From Leptolyngbya sp. SIOISBB (GTDB lineage: Bacteria; Cyanobacteriota; Cyanobacteriia; Phormidesmidales; Phormidesmidaceae), in NCBI GenBank assembly GCA_010671905.1, contig JAAHII010000001.1, positions 1,488,001-1,552,000 of the forward strand: a stretch of 64,000 nt of DNA, given 5' to 3'. A program made the translations under genes and the position numbers. Numbering within the stretch: position 1 is the stretch's first letter; each line of letters starts with the position of its first letter. Shown here one piece after another: positions 27,201 to 33,784 of this stretch. The notes beneath the pieces were generated by a model that did not search any database, was not told the DNA's origin, and saw only the letters and a list, made by a program, of their open reading frames with translations.

Positions 27201-27573
27201 ATTCGTCGCCTGCGCCATCCGCGCCGTTGACTTCGGTCACATCAGAGCCTGAGCCGCCGTTGATAAAATCGCTGCCGTCGCCGTTGTTCCAAATGAAGCG
27301 GTCATGTCCCGATCCTAAAAGAGCCACGTCGCCGCCGGTCTGGCCCACTACGGTATCGTTGCCAGCGCCTGCAGCAATAAAGTCGTTGCCAGCGCCTGCG
27401 GCAATAAAGTCGTTGCCAGCTGCGGTGAAAATTAGGTCATCTTGGTCGCCGCCCTGGATCTGATCGTCGCCAGCACCACCGATGAAAATATCGCCGAGGT
27501 TTTGAATACCAGGCGCGTTCTCAAAGATTTCGCCGATGACTAAGTTGATGAGGTTAACGAGGAAGGGGTTCAT
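24232..27573 (-). CDS. Large RTX-type calcium-binding repeat protein, six 152-residue repeats
   Basis: The 1113-residue acidic protein starts at ATG 27573 with GGAG eight bases upstream. After a short N-terminus come GGAGDDQIQGGDQDDLIF RTX nonapeptides, then six near-identical 152-residue units. Each unit contains DRFIWNNGDGSDFINGG, NGADGAGDEFDL, FEINGQGGDDSLTVGDL and VFSGGDGND. The C-terminus has canonical GGDGDDILIGG RTX repeats and the domain ending TGALYYNPNG...IATIEG typical of type I secretion substrates. No Sec signal peptide is seen. It is probably exported by an ABC/TolC system not in this window and folds on calcium outside the cell. Adhesin or S-layer-like function is inference. 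Confidence 0.88.
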   Translation of the reverse strand: MNPFLVNLINLVIGEIFENAPGIQNLGDIFIGGAGDDQIQGGDQDDLIFTAAGNDFIAAGAGNDFIAAGAGNDTVVGQTGGDVALLGSGHDRFIWNNGDGSDFINGGSGSDVTEVNGADGAGDEFDLAAVDGQAIFNRLNLGQFTLTNEKIEKFEINGLGGDDSLTVGDLTGSAVKKVVFSGGDGNDTLDATASSTSIKAFGGDGDDLLLGGSAVDKFRAGAGNDVVVGQRGNDTAYLGSGHDRFIWNNGDGSDFINGGRGFDVTEVNGADGAGDEFDLAAVDGQAIFNRLNLGLFTLTNEKIEQFEINGQGGDDSLTVGDLTGSTVEKVVFSGGDGNDTLDARESSTAIEAFGGDGHDLLLGGSAVDTFFAGTGDDTVVGQRGNDIAYLEAGHDRFIWNNGDGSDFINGGEGFDVTQVNGADGAGDEFDLRAVDGQAIFNRLNLGLFTLTNEEIEQFEINGQGGDDSLTVGDLTGSTVEKVVFSGGDGNDVLDARESSTAIEAFGGDGDDLLLGGSAVDTFFAGAGNDIVVGQRGNDIAYLEEGDDRFIWNNGDGSDFINGGEGFDVTQVNGADGAGDEFDLRAVDGQAIFNRLNLGLFTLTNEEIEQFEINGQGGDDSLTVGDLTGSTVEKVVFSGGDGNDVLDARESSTAIEAFGGDGDDLLLGGSAVDTFFAGAGNDIVVGQRGNDIAYLEAGDDRFIWNNGDGSDFINGGEGFDVTQVNGADGAGDEFDLAAVDGQAIFNRLNLGLFTLTNEEIEQFEINGQGGDDSLTVGDLTGSTVEKVVFSGGDGNDVLDARESSTAIEAFGGDGDDLLLGGSAVDAFFAGAGNDIVVGQRGNDIAYLEEGDDRFIWNNGDGSDFINGGEGFDVTQVNGADGAGDEFDLRAVDGQAIFNRLNLGLFTLTNEEIEQFEINGQGGNDSFTVGDLTGSTVESVVFSGGDGNDFLNASGTSTPIVADGGDGDDILIGGDGDDILIGGDGADLLIGGGGNDILIGGDGIDFFAFAVGQLPGAQGTNVIQNFGAEDSILLDTNLFAALTNMGDGTLAADEFAVVNSAEEAALSTAKIVYGATTGALYYNPNGSEGGFGNGAQIATIEGAPTLDAESFTLQA
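24660..27310 (-). repeat. Six tandem 456-bp coding repeats inside the RTX gene
   Basis: Recurrent blocks spaced exactly 456 bp (for example around 25013, 25469, 25925, 26381, 26837 and 27293) encode the six 152-residue units. The fourth and sixth units from the N-terminus are almost identical at DNA level and differ from the fifth. This points to duplication of a two-unit (912-bp) block. Confidence 0.88.
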
Positions 27574-28045
27574 GTTAATTCTCCAAAAACAGGTGAGTGA
27601 ATGTCGGTCTGTTATCGGTACACCGGTCACTCCCAGTCGGTTTTAAAGAATTAGAAATCTCTCGGAGTTTGGCCACCTCACAATCAGCTCTGATCGTTCT
27701 GTAGCAAGCGATCGCGACAACAAAAAATTGACCATAAAAAACTGGAGCATGATGTCTCGCCTGAATGGTGATCGCTCTTTTTCTGGGCACTTATAGGACA
27801 GGGCGATATTGCCGATCAGCCTGAGTGGAAGACATCTTGGATTGATCGAACAACTGCAGCGAGGGCATCGACGATCCGGTTTTGATTGCTCTCCTAGTGG
27901 CAGGAAGCTGTTGAAGTCACCGTTAAGGAAACCTCATTAATTATAGAAAAAACTTATATTTAATTCCTCTTTTTATTCGCCAAAATTATCGTTAAAGTGT
28001 TTTCAAGTCAAAAGACACTTTGCAGAAGAGGGTTAAGCAAACATC
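27574..28045. other. Divergent intergenic region between RTX gene and CP12-like gene
   Basis: About 470 bases. The right half (27930-28020) is AT-rich and likely holds the promoter of the CP12-like gene. No gene was recognised. Confidence 0.45.
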
Positions 28046-28342
28046 ATGGTTTACATCGCAACTGCTCCGACTTCCACTCCTCAGACCACTGCGACTCCTG
28101 TTGCTGAAGTCAATATTCAGGCGCGGCCTTCGCTGCAAACTCGTCTCGAAGCAGCCCTTGAGCATGCCCGTCGATTGACGACGATGTACGGCTCCGACAC
28201 AATTGATGTCGCGATCGCTTGGGAAACGGTTGGCGAACTGCAAAAGGCCGATCAGGCCCAAAGACAGACCCACCTATCAGCCTTTGCCCGCTATTGTGCC
28301 GCTAATCCTGATGCCCCCGAAGCCCGCATCTATTGCGACTAA
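28046..28342 (+). CDS. CP12-domain protein with altered cysteine pattern
   Basis: CP12 proteins bind GAPDH and phosphoribulokinase in the dark and inactivate the Calvin cycle. This 98-residue protein carries the core AIAWETVGELQKAD, equivalent to AWDxVEEL, and a C-terminus YCAANPDAPEARIYCD. Canonical CP12 has two Cys pairs. Here the N-terminal pair before AWE is absent. In the C-terminal part the second Cys (ECR) has become Ala, and a new Cys appears as the penultimate residue. Redox control is therefore probably altered. The protein has a 40-residue Thr/Ala-rich leader. It is monocistronic with its own terminator. Confidence 0.78.
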   Translation: MVYIATAPTSTPQTTATPVAEVNIQARPSLQTRLEAALEHARRLTTMYGSDTIDVAIAWETVGELQKADQAQRQTHLSAFARYCAANPDAPEARIYCD

Positions 28343-28420
28343 TAACTGAGTGTCAAGTCTCCAACCAGGGGTGACATTCTGTTACGGCTGCTTTCAACAC
28401 ATTGGACAACATACCCTGCA

Positions 28421-28447
28421 AGCGGGAATTAACGTTCCCGCTTTTTT
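28421..28447 (+). terminator. Rho-independent terminator of the CP12-like gene
   Basis: AGCGGGAA and TTCCCGCT form an 8-bp stem with a 6-base loop, followed by six T residues. It lies about 80 bases after the stop codon. Confidence 0.9.
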
Positions 28448-28862
28448 GTGCGTGCCCTCGGGATACGTTCAGGCGAATTTAACGAGATCACCCCAGTTGC
28501 CGAATTTTGTCACGCGTCTCGGCCGATGTATTGTCCCGATGTAGCAAGCCGTTGTTTGGTTAGGTAACTCTAGATCACTGTAATCATCATCTGAAAGACC
28601 TTTCACTTTCGTAGGGCGAGCCCTTCTCAAAGGAGGTGCCGACTTCAGCATTCCGAATTCGACTATATAGCAAGCCGCAGTTTGATCAGGTCGCCTCGGA
28701 TGCTTGAAACCGCCTTTTAGCAGGCATTTCAATTCCGCATTCCGACCTCTGCATTCCGCATTCTGCGATAGCTGTGAACTTAGCCAGCGTAGAGTTTGAG
28801 GAATGCCGAATGAACGATGCATTGGGATCAAATCATAGCTCTGATCCCGATGCTGCAGTCGC
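28448..28862. other. Repeat-rich intergenic region
   Basis: About 415 bases with no convincing gene. It holds a partial repeat-C block near 28539-28567 and a fuller copy at 28665-28771. A 136-codon minus-strand frame here is only a by-product of these repeats. Confidence 0.55.
28665..28771 (+). repeat. Dispersed repeat family C, copy 2
   Basis: This block matches 23970-24076 in reverse complement. A second partial match of the first ~28 bases (TAGCAAGCCG..GTTTGGTTAGGT) lies at 28539-28567. The end of the repeat is a run of CGCATTCCGACCTCTGCATTC-like units, similar to short tandem repeats common between cyanobacterial genes. Confidence 0.7.
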
Positions 28863-29936
28863 CTAGCCGTGACGCTCAATAGGGCTCAAAATCTGGTTGA
28901 GGCGACGCAGCTCTTCCGAGGTGCCCATGCCAATAACCATGTCGCCAGCGCAAATCATGGTATTGGCATTAGGGCCGACGATCAGGGTATGGTCAGACCG
29001 GCGAATCGCTAAAATCAGCGCTCCTGACTTTGACCGCAGCTCAGCCTCTCCGAGGGTCTGGTTAACTTTGGGGCAATCGTCTGCGGAGATGAGAAATTCT
29101 TCGACATAGACGGTGCGATCGCCCCCCGACAAAATACCTTCTAAAAAGTCCACCACTTGGGGACGCAGTGCTGCCGCCGCCATTCGCTTGCCGCCAGTAA
29201 TATAAGGCGAAATGACAACGTCGGCCCCGCCTCGCTGAATTTTTTGGACCGCTTCTTCGCTACTGGCCCGGGCGATCGTCCGAATTTGGGTAGCTAATGT
29301 CTTGGCCGACAAGACAGTGTAGAGGTTCTCGGCGTCGGAGGGGAGCGCCGCGATCAAACCAACGGCTCGCTCAATACCCACCCGTTGCAACACTTGATCT
29401 TGAGTCGCATCGCCTTGATAAGCAATAAAGCCAAATTCTTGAGCGGCCTGAATGGAGTGCTCATCAGAATCGACCACAATAAAGGGAATCTGTTCGATCG
29501 CAAATTCAGACGCCACCTGACGTCCCGTGCGACCAAACCCGCAGATAATATAGTGTCCTGTTAGTGAATCCATCAGCCTCCGGCGTTGTCGTAAGCGCAT
29601 CCCAGCTTGAAAATGACCTTGAATCAGCGCTTCGGAAAACGAATTCAAGATATAACCAATCACCACCACACCCATCAAAATCAGCACGATGGTAAAAATG
29701 CGTCCCCGAGCACCCAAAGGCTGCACTTCGGCAAACCCCACCGTCGCCAACGTAATGACCGACATGTAAATCGCGTCTAGCCACGTCCACCCCTCCACCA
29801 GCTTGTACCAGAAAATGCCAGAGACGAGAACGCCGCCCAGCGCTATTGCGCCCCCGATCAGATGGCGGCGGGTGCGGCGATAGGTTGCCTCAATGAGTGT
29901 GTCAGCAAAAGCTGGACGCGGCGGCGGGGCGGTCAT
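28863..29936 (-). CDS. Two-TM potassium channel with RCK/TrkA domains, variant selectivity filter
   Basis: The 357-residue protein has a two-helix ion-channel pore, then an RCK domain with the nucleotide motif ICGFGRTGRQVA near residue 130 and a TrkA-C-like end (LILAIRRSDHTLIVGPNANTMICAGDMVIGMG). The filter region reads ITLATVGFAEVQP at residues 61-73. K+ channels have TVGYG or TVGFG, so the second filter glycine is Ala here. The RCK domain should bind NAD(H) or another ligand to gate the pore. The altered filter may change conductance or selectivity. Confidence 0.88.
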   Translation of the reverse strand: MTAPPPRPAFADTLIEATYRRTRRHLIGGAIALGGVLVSGIFWYKLVEGWTWLDAIYMSVITLATVGFAEVQPLGARGRIFTIVLILMGVVVIGYILNSFSEALIQGHFQAGMRLRQRRRLMDSLTGHYIICGFGRTGRQVASEFAIEQIPFIVVDSDEHSIQAAQEFGFIAYQGDATQDQVLQRVGIERAVGLIAALPSDAENLYTVLSAKTLATQIRTIARASSEEAVQKIQRGGADVVISPYITGGKRMAAAALRPQVVDFLEGILSGGDRTVYVEEFLISADDCPKVNQTLGEAELRSKSGALILAIRRSDHTLIVGPNANTMICAGDMVIGMGTSEELRRLNQILSPIERHG

Positions 29937-29988
29937 GGAGTGACAAACTCAAGGGAAGTGGGATAACGAAATCTCAAGTGAATCCGTT

Positions 29989-31062
29989 TTAGATTGTAGA
30001 GGCTGTCATAGAAGAAACGGATGTCGATGTGAGCGTCGCACCAGGATACGGCGCCGTGACCGTGACCAACTGACCGGTGTCAGCGGCGGTTTCAGCAGCA
30101 GCAGCAACTTGGAGCGCATATAAACTTTCCTGCGGCGTTATGTAGAGGGGCTTGTCGGCGATGAGGGCATCGAGAACAGCAGTGGTGTCTTTAGCAAAGA
30201 GCCCCCGTCGCGCCGCGACCTCAATCGCACTTTCGCCATCCGCAGTTAGCAACGTGCCTTGCTCCCGATCAAACACCAGCGCGCCGCGATCGCCTTCGAC
30301 TTCCATCCAACGCTGCGATCGCCAGGTTTGCTCCCCTTTGGCATACAAAACTTCGGCCACTACACCACAGTGAAATCTTAGTTGTGCCACACAGCGATAT
30401 TGACTGCAGTACCCATCGCCTCCCGTATCCAAAGCCTGCGATTGCAATTGACACGCCACGGTATCGACCGCCCCAAACAGATTGGTCAGTCGGTGCATCC
30501 GTGATAGAGCCCCCATTAATGGAAAGCCAAACAGTTCCGGGTGATACGTCCATTTTTGCGGTGCCGGTCGTTGCGGTGCCGCAGTGCAATAGCGGACATA
30601 TTGCGGGGTGCCAATTTTTGGCAGGTGCGCCAGCATTGCTTGATGCAAGCCCCCCAATAGCTCAATATGCTCCACATGCAGTAGTAGCCCCTTGTGCTCG
30701 GCCAGTTCAACCAGGGCAGCCGCCTCAGTCACCGAGAGGGCCAAGGGATATTCCACCACCACAAACTTGTCTGCTTCTAAAGCCGCTCTGACCACAGCCC
30801 CGTGGTCGCGGTTGACATTGCACACAAACACGCCATCCAGTTCTGGCTGCTGCACCAATGCTTGCCAATTCGTCACCACTTGGGGAATGTCATGGGTCGC
30901 GGCAAACGCCTGAGTTTTGGCTGGCTGATGTCCGGTTACCGCCAGAATCTGAGCCCGCTCCTCAGTCGCCAGCGCTTCGGCTCTGATCTTGGCAGCAAAA
31001 CCAGTACCCACCAGGCCCACGCGCAGCGATCGTCCCAGATTTGCGAATGACCTTGATGCCAC
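29989..31062 (-). CDS. bvdR: Biliverdin reductase (BvdR) of the Gfo/Idh/MocA fold
   Basis: BvdR reduces biliverdin IX-alpha to bilirubin and is linked to phycobilisome assembly in cyanobacteria. The protein has the Rossmann motif VGLVGTGFAAK, then EYPLALS, LLHVEHIELLGGLHQA, WTYHPELFGFPLMGALSR and RRGLFAKDTTAVLD. These segments correspond closely to what I recall of Synechocystis BvdR. About 357 residues result from a GTG at 31062, which has GGGGAG nine bases upstream; an ATG at 31095 would add 11 residues. A generic sugar oxidoreductase is the alternative, but the conserved HVEHIELLGG block argues for BvdR. Confidence 0.85.
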   Translation of the reverse strand: MASRSFANLGRSLRVGLVGTGFAAKIRAEALATEERAQILAVTGHQPAKTQAFAATHDIPQVVTNWQALVQQPELDGVFVCNVNRDHGAVVRAALEADKFVVVEYPLALSVTEAAALVELAEHKGLLLHVEHIELLGGLHQAMLAHLPKIGTPQYVRYCTAAPQRPAPQKWTYHPELFGFPLMGALSRMHRLTNLFGAVDTVACQLQSQALDTGGDGYCSQYRCVAQLRFHCGVVAEVLYAKGEQTWRSQRWMEVEGDRGALVFDREQGTLLTADGESAIEVAARRGLFAKDTTAVLDALIADKPLYITPQESLYALQVAAAAETAADTGQLVTVTAPYPGATLTSTSVSSMTASTI

Positions 31063-31257
31063 AATGAAATTCTCCCCGCCATAACAATCAGACATTCTTG
31101 ATTCTAGAGTGTCTTACAGCACGATATTGCTGCCGCTACTGGATACATTTATCTTGAAACAGAGGGGCTGATTAATTAACACTATAGAGTCTCATAAAAA
31201 GATATAATAAAATCTTATAGTACACTTAATTTTTGATAAAACTCACACAGGATTCAT

Positions 31258-31476
31258 TTGAAAACTCTTTGGGGAAAGAACGTCTATATTTCCTTGCAGG
31301 CCTTATTCTTGGGAGGCTTTTGGCTGACTTTGTTGGGTGTATTGATAAGACGAAAGGGAAAAATTATTACTTTCGATTACGAATCCCATTCAATCGCAAG
31401 GGGAATTTTTCCCACACGATACAGGTTTTCCCGTAGTATCGATCATGAAGGCAAACTTAAATTAACCGTGTTCTGA
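31258..31476 (+). CDS. Small putative membrane protein
   Basis: A 72-residue frame starts at TTG 31258 with AGGA five bases upstream. It has one hydrophobic segment (ISLQALFLGGFWLTLLGVLI) followed by RRKGK, which predicts one helix with a positive-inside cytoplasmic tail. A TATAAT box lies at 31203-31208. An overlapping 67-residue frame starting at 31233 shows none of these features. No family is recognised; this may be a real small gene or a fragment. Confidence 0.35.
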   Translation: MKTLWGKNVYISLQALFLGGFWLTLLGVLIRRKGKIITFDYESHSIARGIFPTRYRFSRSIDHEGKLKLTVF

Positions 31477-31552
31477 AAATTTTAATGATGCGGTTCGTAC
31501 TGAATAGGTTTGCTGGTGCAACAGTTCCCAATTTTGTCGAGAGGATTGCAGT

Positions 31553-31852
31553 ATGGCATCTTACAAAGTGACTTTGGTCAGCGAAGCCGAAGGTTTGAAT
31601 ACAACAATTGAAGTCGCTGACGACGAATATATTCTTGACGCTGCTGAAGAGCAAGGTATTGATCTGCCTTACTCCTGCCGCGCCGGCGCTTGTTCCACTT
31701 GTGCGGGTAAAATTACTGCTGGTGGCGTTGACCAGTCTGACCAGTCCTTCTTGGATGATGACCAGATCGAGTCTGGTTTTGTCTTGACTTGTGTGGCTTA
31801 CCCCACTTCCGATTGCACTATCGAAACCCATAAGGAAGAAGACCTGTACTAA
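31553..31852 (+). CDS. petF: Plant-type [2Fe-2S] ferredoxin PetF
   Basis: This soluble ferredoxin takes electrons from photosystem I and passes them to FNR and other acceptors. The 99-residue protein has the cluster motif [13 protein letters not shown] (Cys ligands in CxxxxCxxC) and the fourth ligand in LTCVAYP. The C-terminal EEDLY is typical of photosynthetic PetF proteins. The start ATG is preceded by AGAGGA. It is monocistronic with a good terminator, as expected for a highly expressed gene. Confidence 0.96.
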   Translation: MASYKVTLVSEAEGLNTTIEVADDEYILDAAEEQGIDLPYSCRAGACSTCAGKITAGGVDQSDQSFLDDDQIESGFVLTCVAYPTSDCTIETHKEEDLY

Positions 31853-31880
31853 GGTTTTATCCAATCATTTTGATGGGCAA

Positions 31881-31909
31881 AGCGAGGGGCTTGAGCTCCT
31901 CGCTTTTTG
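31881..31909 (+). terminator. Rho-independent terminator of petF
   Basis: AGCGAGG and CCTCGCT form the stem, extended inward by GC and AGC pairs, followed by five T residues. It lies 29 bases after the petF stop codon. Confidence 0.9.
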
Positions 31910-32106
31910 TTTGCTATGACCGGTAGCAGGCGTCAATAAACGGTCTTCAGAGCCTGTACTTAACATTCCGGTACAGGCAATTGATGTCAACAGCGACGAA
32001 CGGCTTATACCGAGTCTTTAAACCATAACCACAAATGCTTACCGCTCTGGCTCCTGAGCAATCACACCACGATCTGTCGCACTGCCCAGGAGAAAGATAT
32101 GACAAC

Positions 32107-32742
32107 TTACGGCTGTTGCACGGGATGCTGACCATAAAAGGGCAGTACGCTTGACCAGTGTGGGCGATCGCCGGTTTGCCACTGGTGTTGGGCCAGGGCC
32201 AGCACGCCCTCAACCGTGTGTGCGAGTCCTCCTTCGGCAGCAATGAGATGGTGCGGTGTTGACCAGTGGTTAAGTTTGCCCCCCCAATCCGCTTTAGAAT
32301 AGAGAGCCTCGGCGAGGATAGGCGTAATGACGGGCGCTTGGGTTTGATAAATTGCCCCAAAAATTTCGCTCCGCTGAGCTTGTAGGGAAACCGCAATGTG
32401 GGCCAGCGGCTCGGCATAAGTCGTGGCAGTGAGTTGGTGATGTTGGGCGATCGCGGCGAGGCTCGACACCCCAAACAAGGGAATCTGCAACTGCTGAGCT
32501 AGAGTGCGAGCTACCACCACCCCAATGCGCGTGCCGGTAAATCCGCCAGGACCTTTCGCAACCGCTAGATAGGCCACATCAGACCAGCGATAGGGTTGCA
32601 AAAAATCGGTGAGGCAATCATGCAGATAGGCCGTCAGATCACGCCCCAAGGGCCAAACTTGCGATCGCTGCTTGTCCTGCTCTAAATCTAGCAACGCCAG
32701 CCCGAGCTCTGGACTGCTGGTGTGAATGGCCAGTCCAATCAT
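32107..32742 (-). CDS. tsaB: tRNA threonylcarbamoyladenosine biosynthesis protein TsaB
   Basis: TsaB partners TsaD and TsaE to make the t6A37 modification on ANN-decoding tRNAs. The 211-residue protein begins MIGLAIHTSSPELGLAL, and AVAKGPGGFTGTRIGVVVARTLA is its conserved core. The metal/ATP residues of the TsaD active site are missing, as is usual for TsaB. Its start overlaps the stop of the pentapeptide gene by four bases (ATGA), so the two are cotranscribed. Confidence 0.93.
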   Translation of the reverse strand: MIGLAIHTSSPELGLALLDLEQDKQRSQVWPLGRDLTAYLHDCLTDFLQPYRWSDVAYLAVAKGPGGFTGTRIGVVVARTLAQQLQIPLFGVSSLAAIAQHHQLTATTYAEPLAHIAVSLQAQRSEIFGAIYQTQAPVITPILAEALYSKADWGGKLNHWSTPHHLIAAEGGLAHTVEGVLALAQHQWQTGDRPHWSSVLPFYGQHPVQQP

Positions 32743-33581
32743 GAATCGGAACGCACCGTACCATCGGGCATCACCGTGTTTTGAAAGGTGGCGCCCTCTA
32801 GCACCGCCCCTTCAATATCCGCATCCGTAAAGTTAGTGCCCGTCAGATCAGCACCGCTGAAATTGACTTTATACAGGTGAGCCGCCGTTAGAGAAGCATC
32901 AACTAAATTGGTGCCTAGTAAGTTGGCTTCCTGCAGGTTGGCACTAGCAAAATTCGCTTTGGCTAAATTAGCCCGGTTGAGGCGAGCGCCCTTGAGATTT
33001 GTCTTCTCAAGATTCGCCTCACTCAAGACGGCACTCAGGAGCCGGGCGTCTTCCAAATTAGCGCCGGTCAGAATCGCCTGCACTAGCTTGGTGCGCTGCA
33101 GTTCAGCCCGTTTGAGATTAGCGCCACTCAGATCGGCTCCGGTTAGATCGGCACGGCTCATTTCCACCCCAATCAGACTAGCTTTACTGAGGTTACATTC
33201 GCTGAGATTCACGTTCGAGAGATCGGAGCGATTGAGGTTAACTCCTGACATCACAGCTTGACTCAAGATAGTTTCTGCTAGATCCGCTCCCAACAAGTTG
33301 GCTCCCGTCAGCGTCGCTCCCGTGAGATCGGCCTTATTAACATCGGCCCCACTCAAATCGGCATTGGAGAGATTGGCTCCAGCTAGATTGGTGGCGGATA
33401 GCGTCGCGCCAATAAAGTTGACTCGTGATAGATCGGCCCCGCTCAGGTTGGCTCCCGTCAGCACGGCATTACTTAAGTTGGCTCGGCTTAAGTCGATCGG
33501 CTCATCCGTAGTCGATTCACGCCACTGATTCCAGCCGTCTACGCCTGCGCGCAGCTTGGCAAGTTGCTCTTCATTTGCCAT
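32739..33581 (-). CDS. Pentapeptide repeat protein
   Basis: After a short lead (~35 residues) this 280-residue protein is almost entirely A(D/N)LxX pentapeptides, about 45 of them, which fold as a right-handed quadrilateral beta helix. No signal peptide or membrane segment is seen, so it is likely cytoplasmic. Pentapeptide proteins are abundant in cyanobacteria and mostly without assigned function. Some mimic DNA against gyrase, but no evidence for that is seen here. It is translationally coupled to tsaB. Confidence 0.93.
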   Translation of the reverse strand: MANEEQLAKLRAGVDGWNQWRESTTDEPIDLSRANLSNAVLTGANLSGADLSRVNFIGATLSATNLAGANLSNADLSGADVNKADLTGATLTGANLLGADLAETILSQAVMSGVNLNRSDLSNVNLSECNLSKASLIGVEMSRADLTGADLSGANLKRAELQRTKLVQAILTGANLEDARLLSAVLSEANLEKTNLKGARLNRANLAKANFASANLQEANLLGTNLVDASLTAAHLYKVNFSGADLTGTNFTDADIEGAVLEGATFQNTVMPDGTVRSDS

Positions 33582-33784
33582 CTTGCGTTGTCGCCCTCCC
33601 TTGATGCGCGGGTTGCCGTCTTAGTCGGTTCAAGCTGATTTCATGAGCTCAAGCAAAGCCCATGATCCAAGTTCAGCGATACGACCTCGCTCCATCAGCG
33701 ATTCCAGCAGCCAACACCCAGTTTCAGCGTCCATCATGACATACTTCCCTGCTGAGTCAGCCAATCTTCTGAGACTGATGACAA

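Noticed and set aside
28469-28879. 136-codon minus-strand frame between the CP12-like gene and the K+ channel
   Set aside because: It reads through two repeat-C blocks, shows no family pattern and overlaps the channel gene end.
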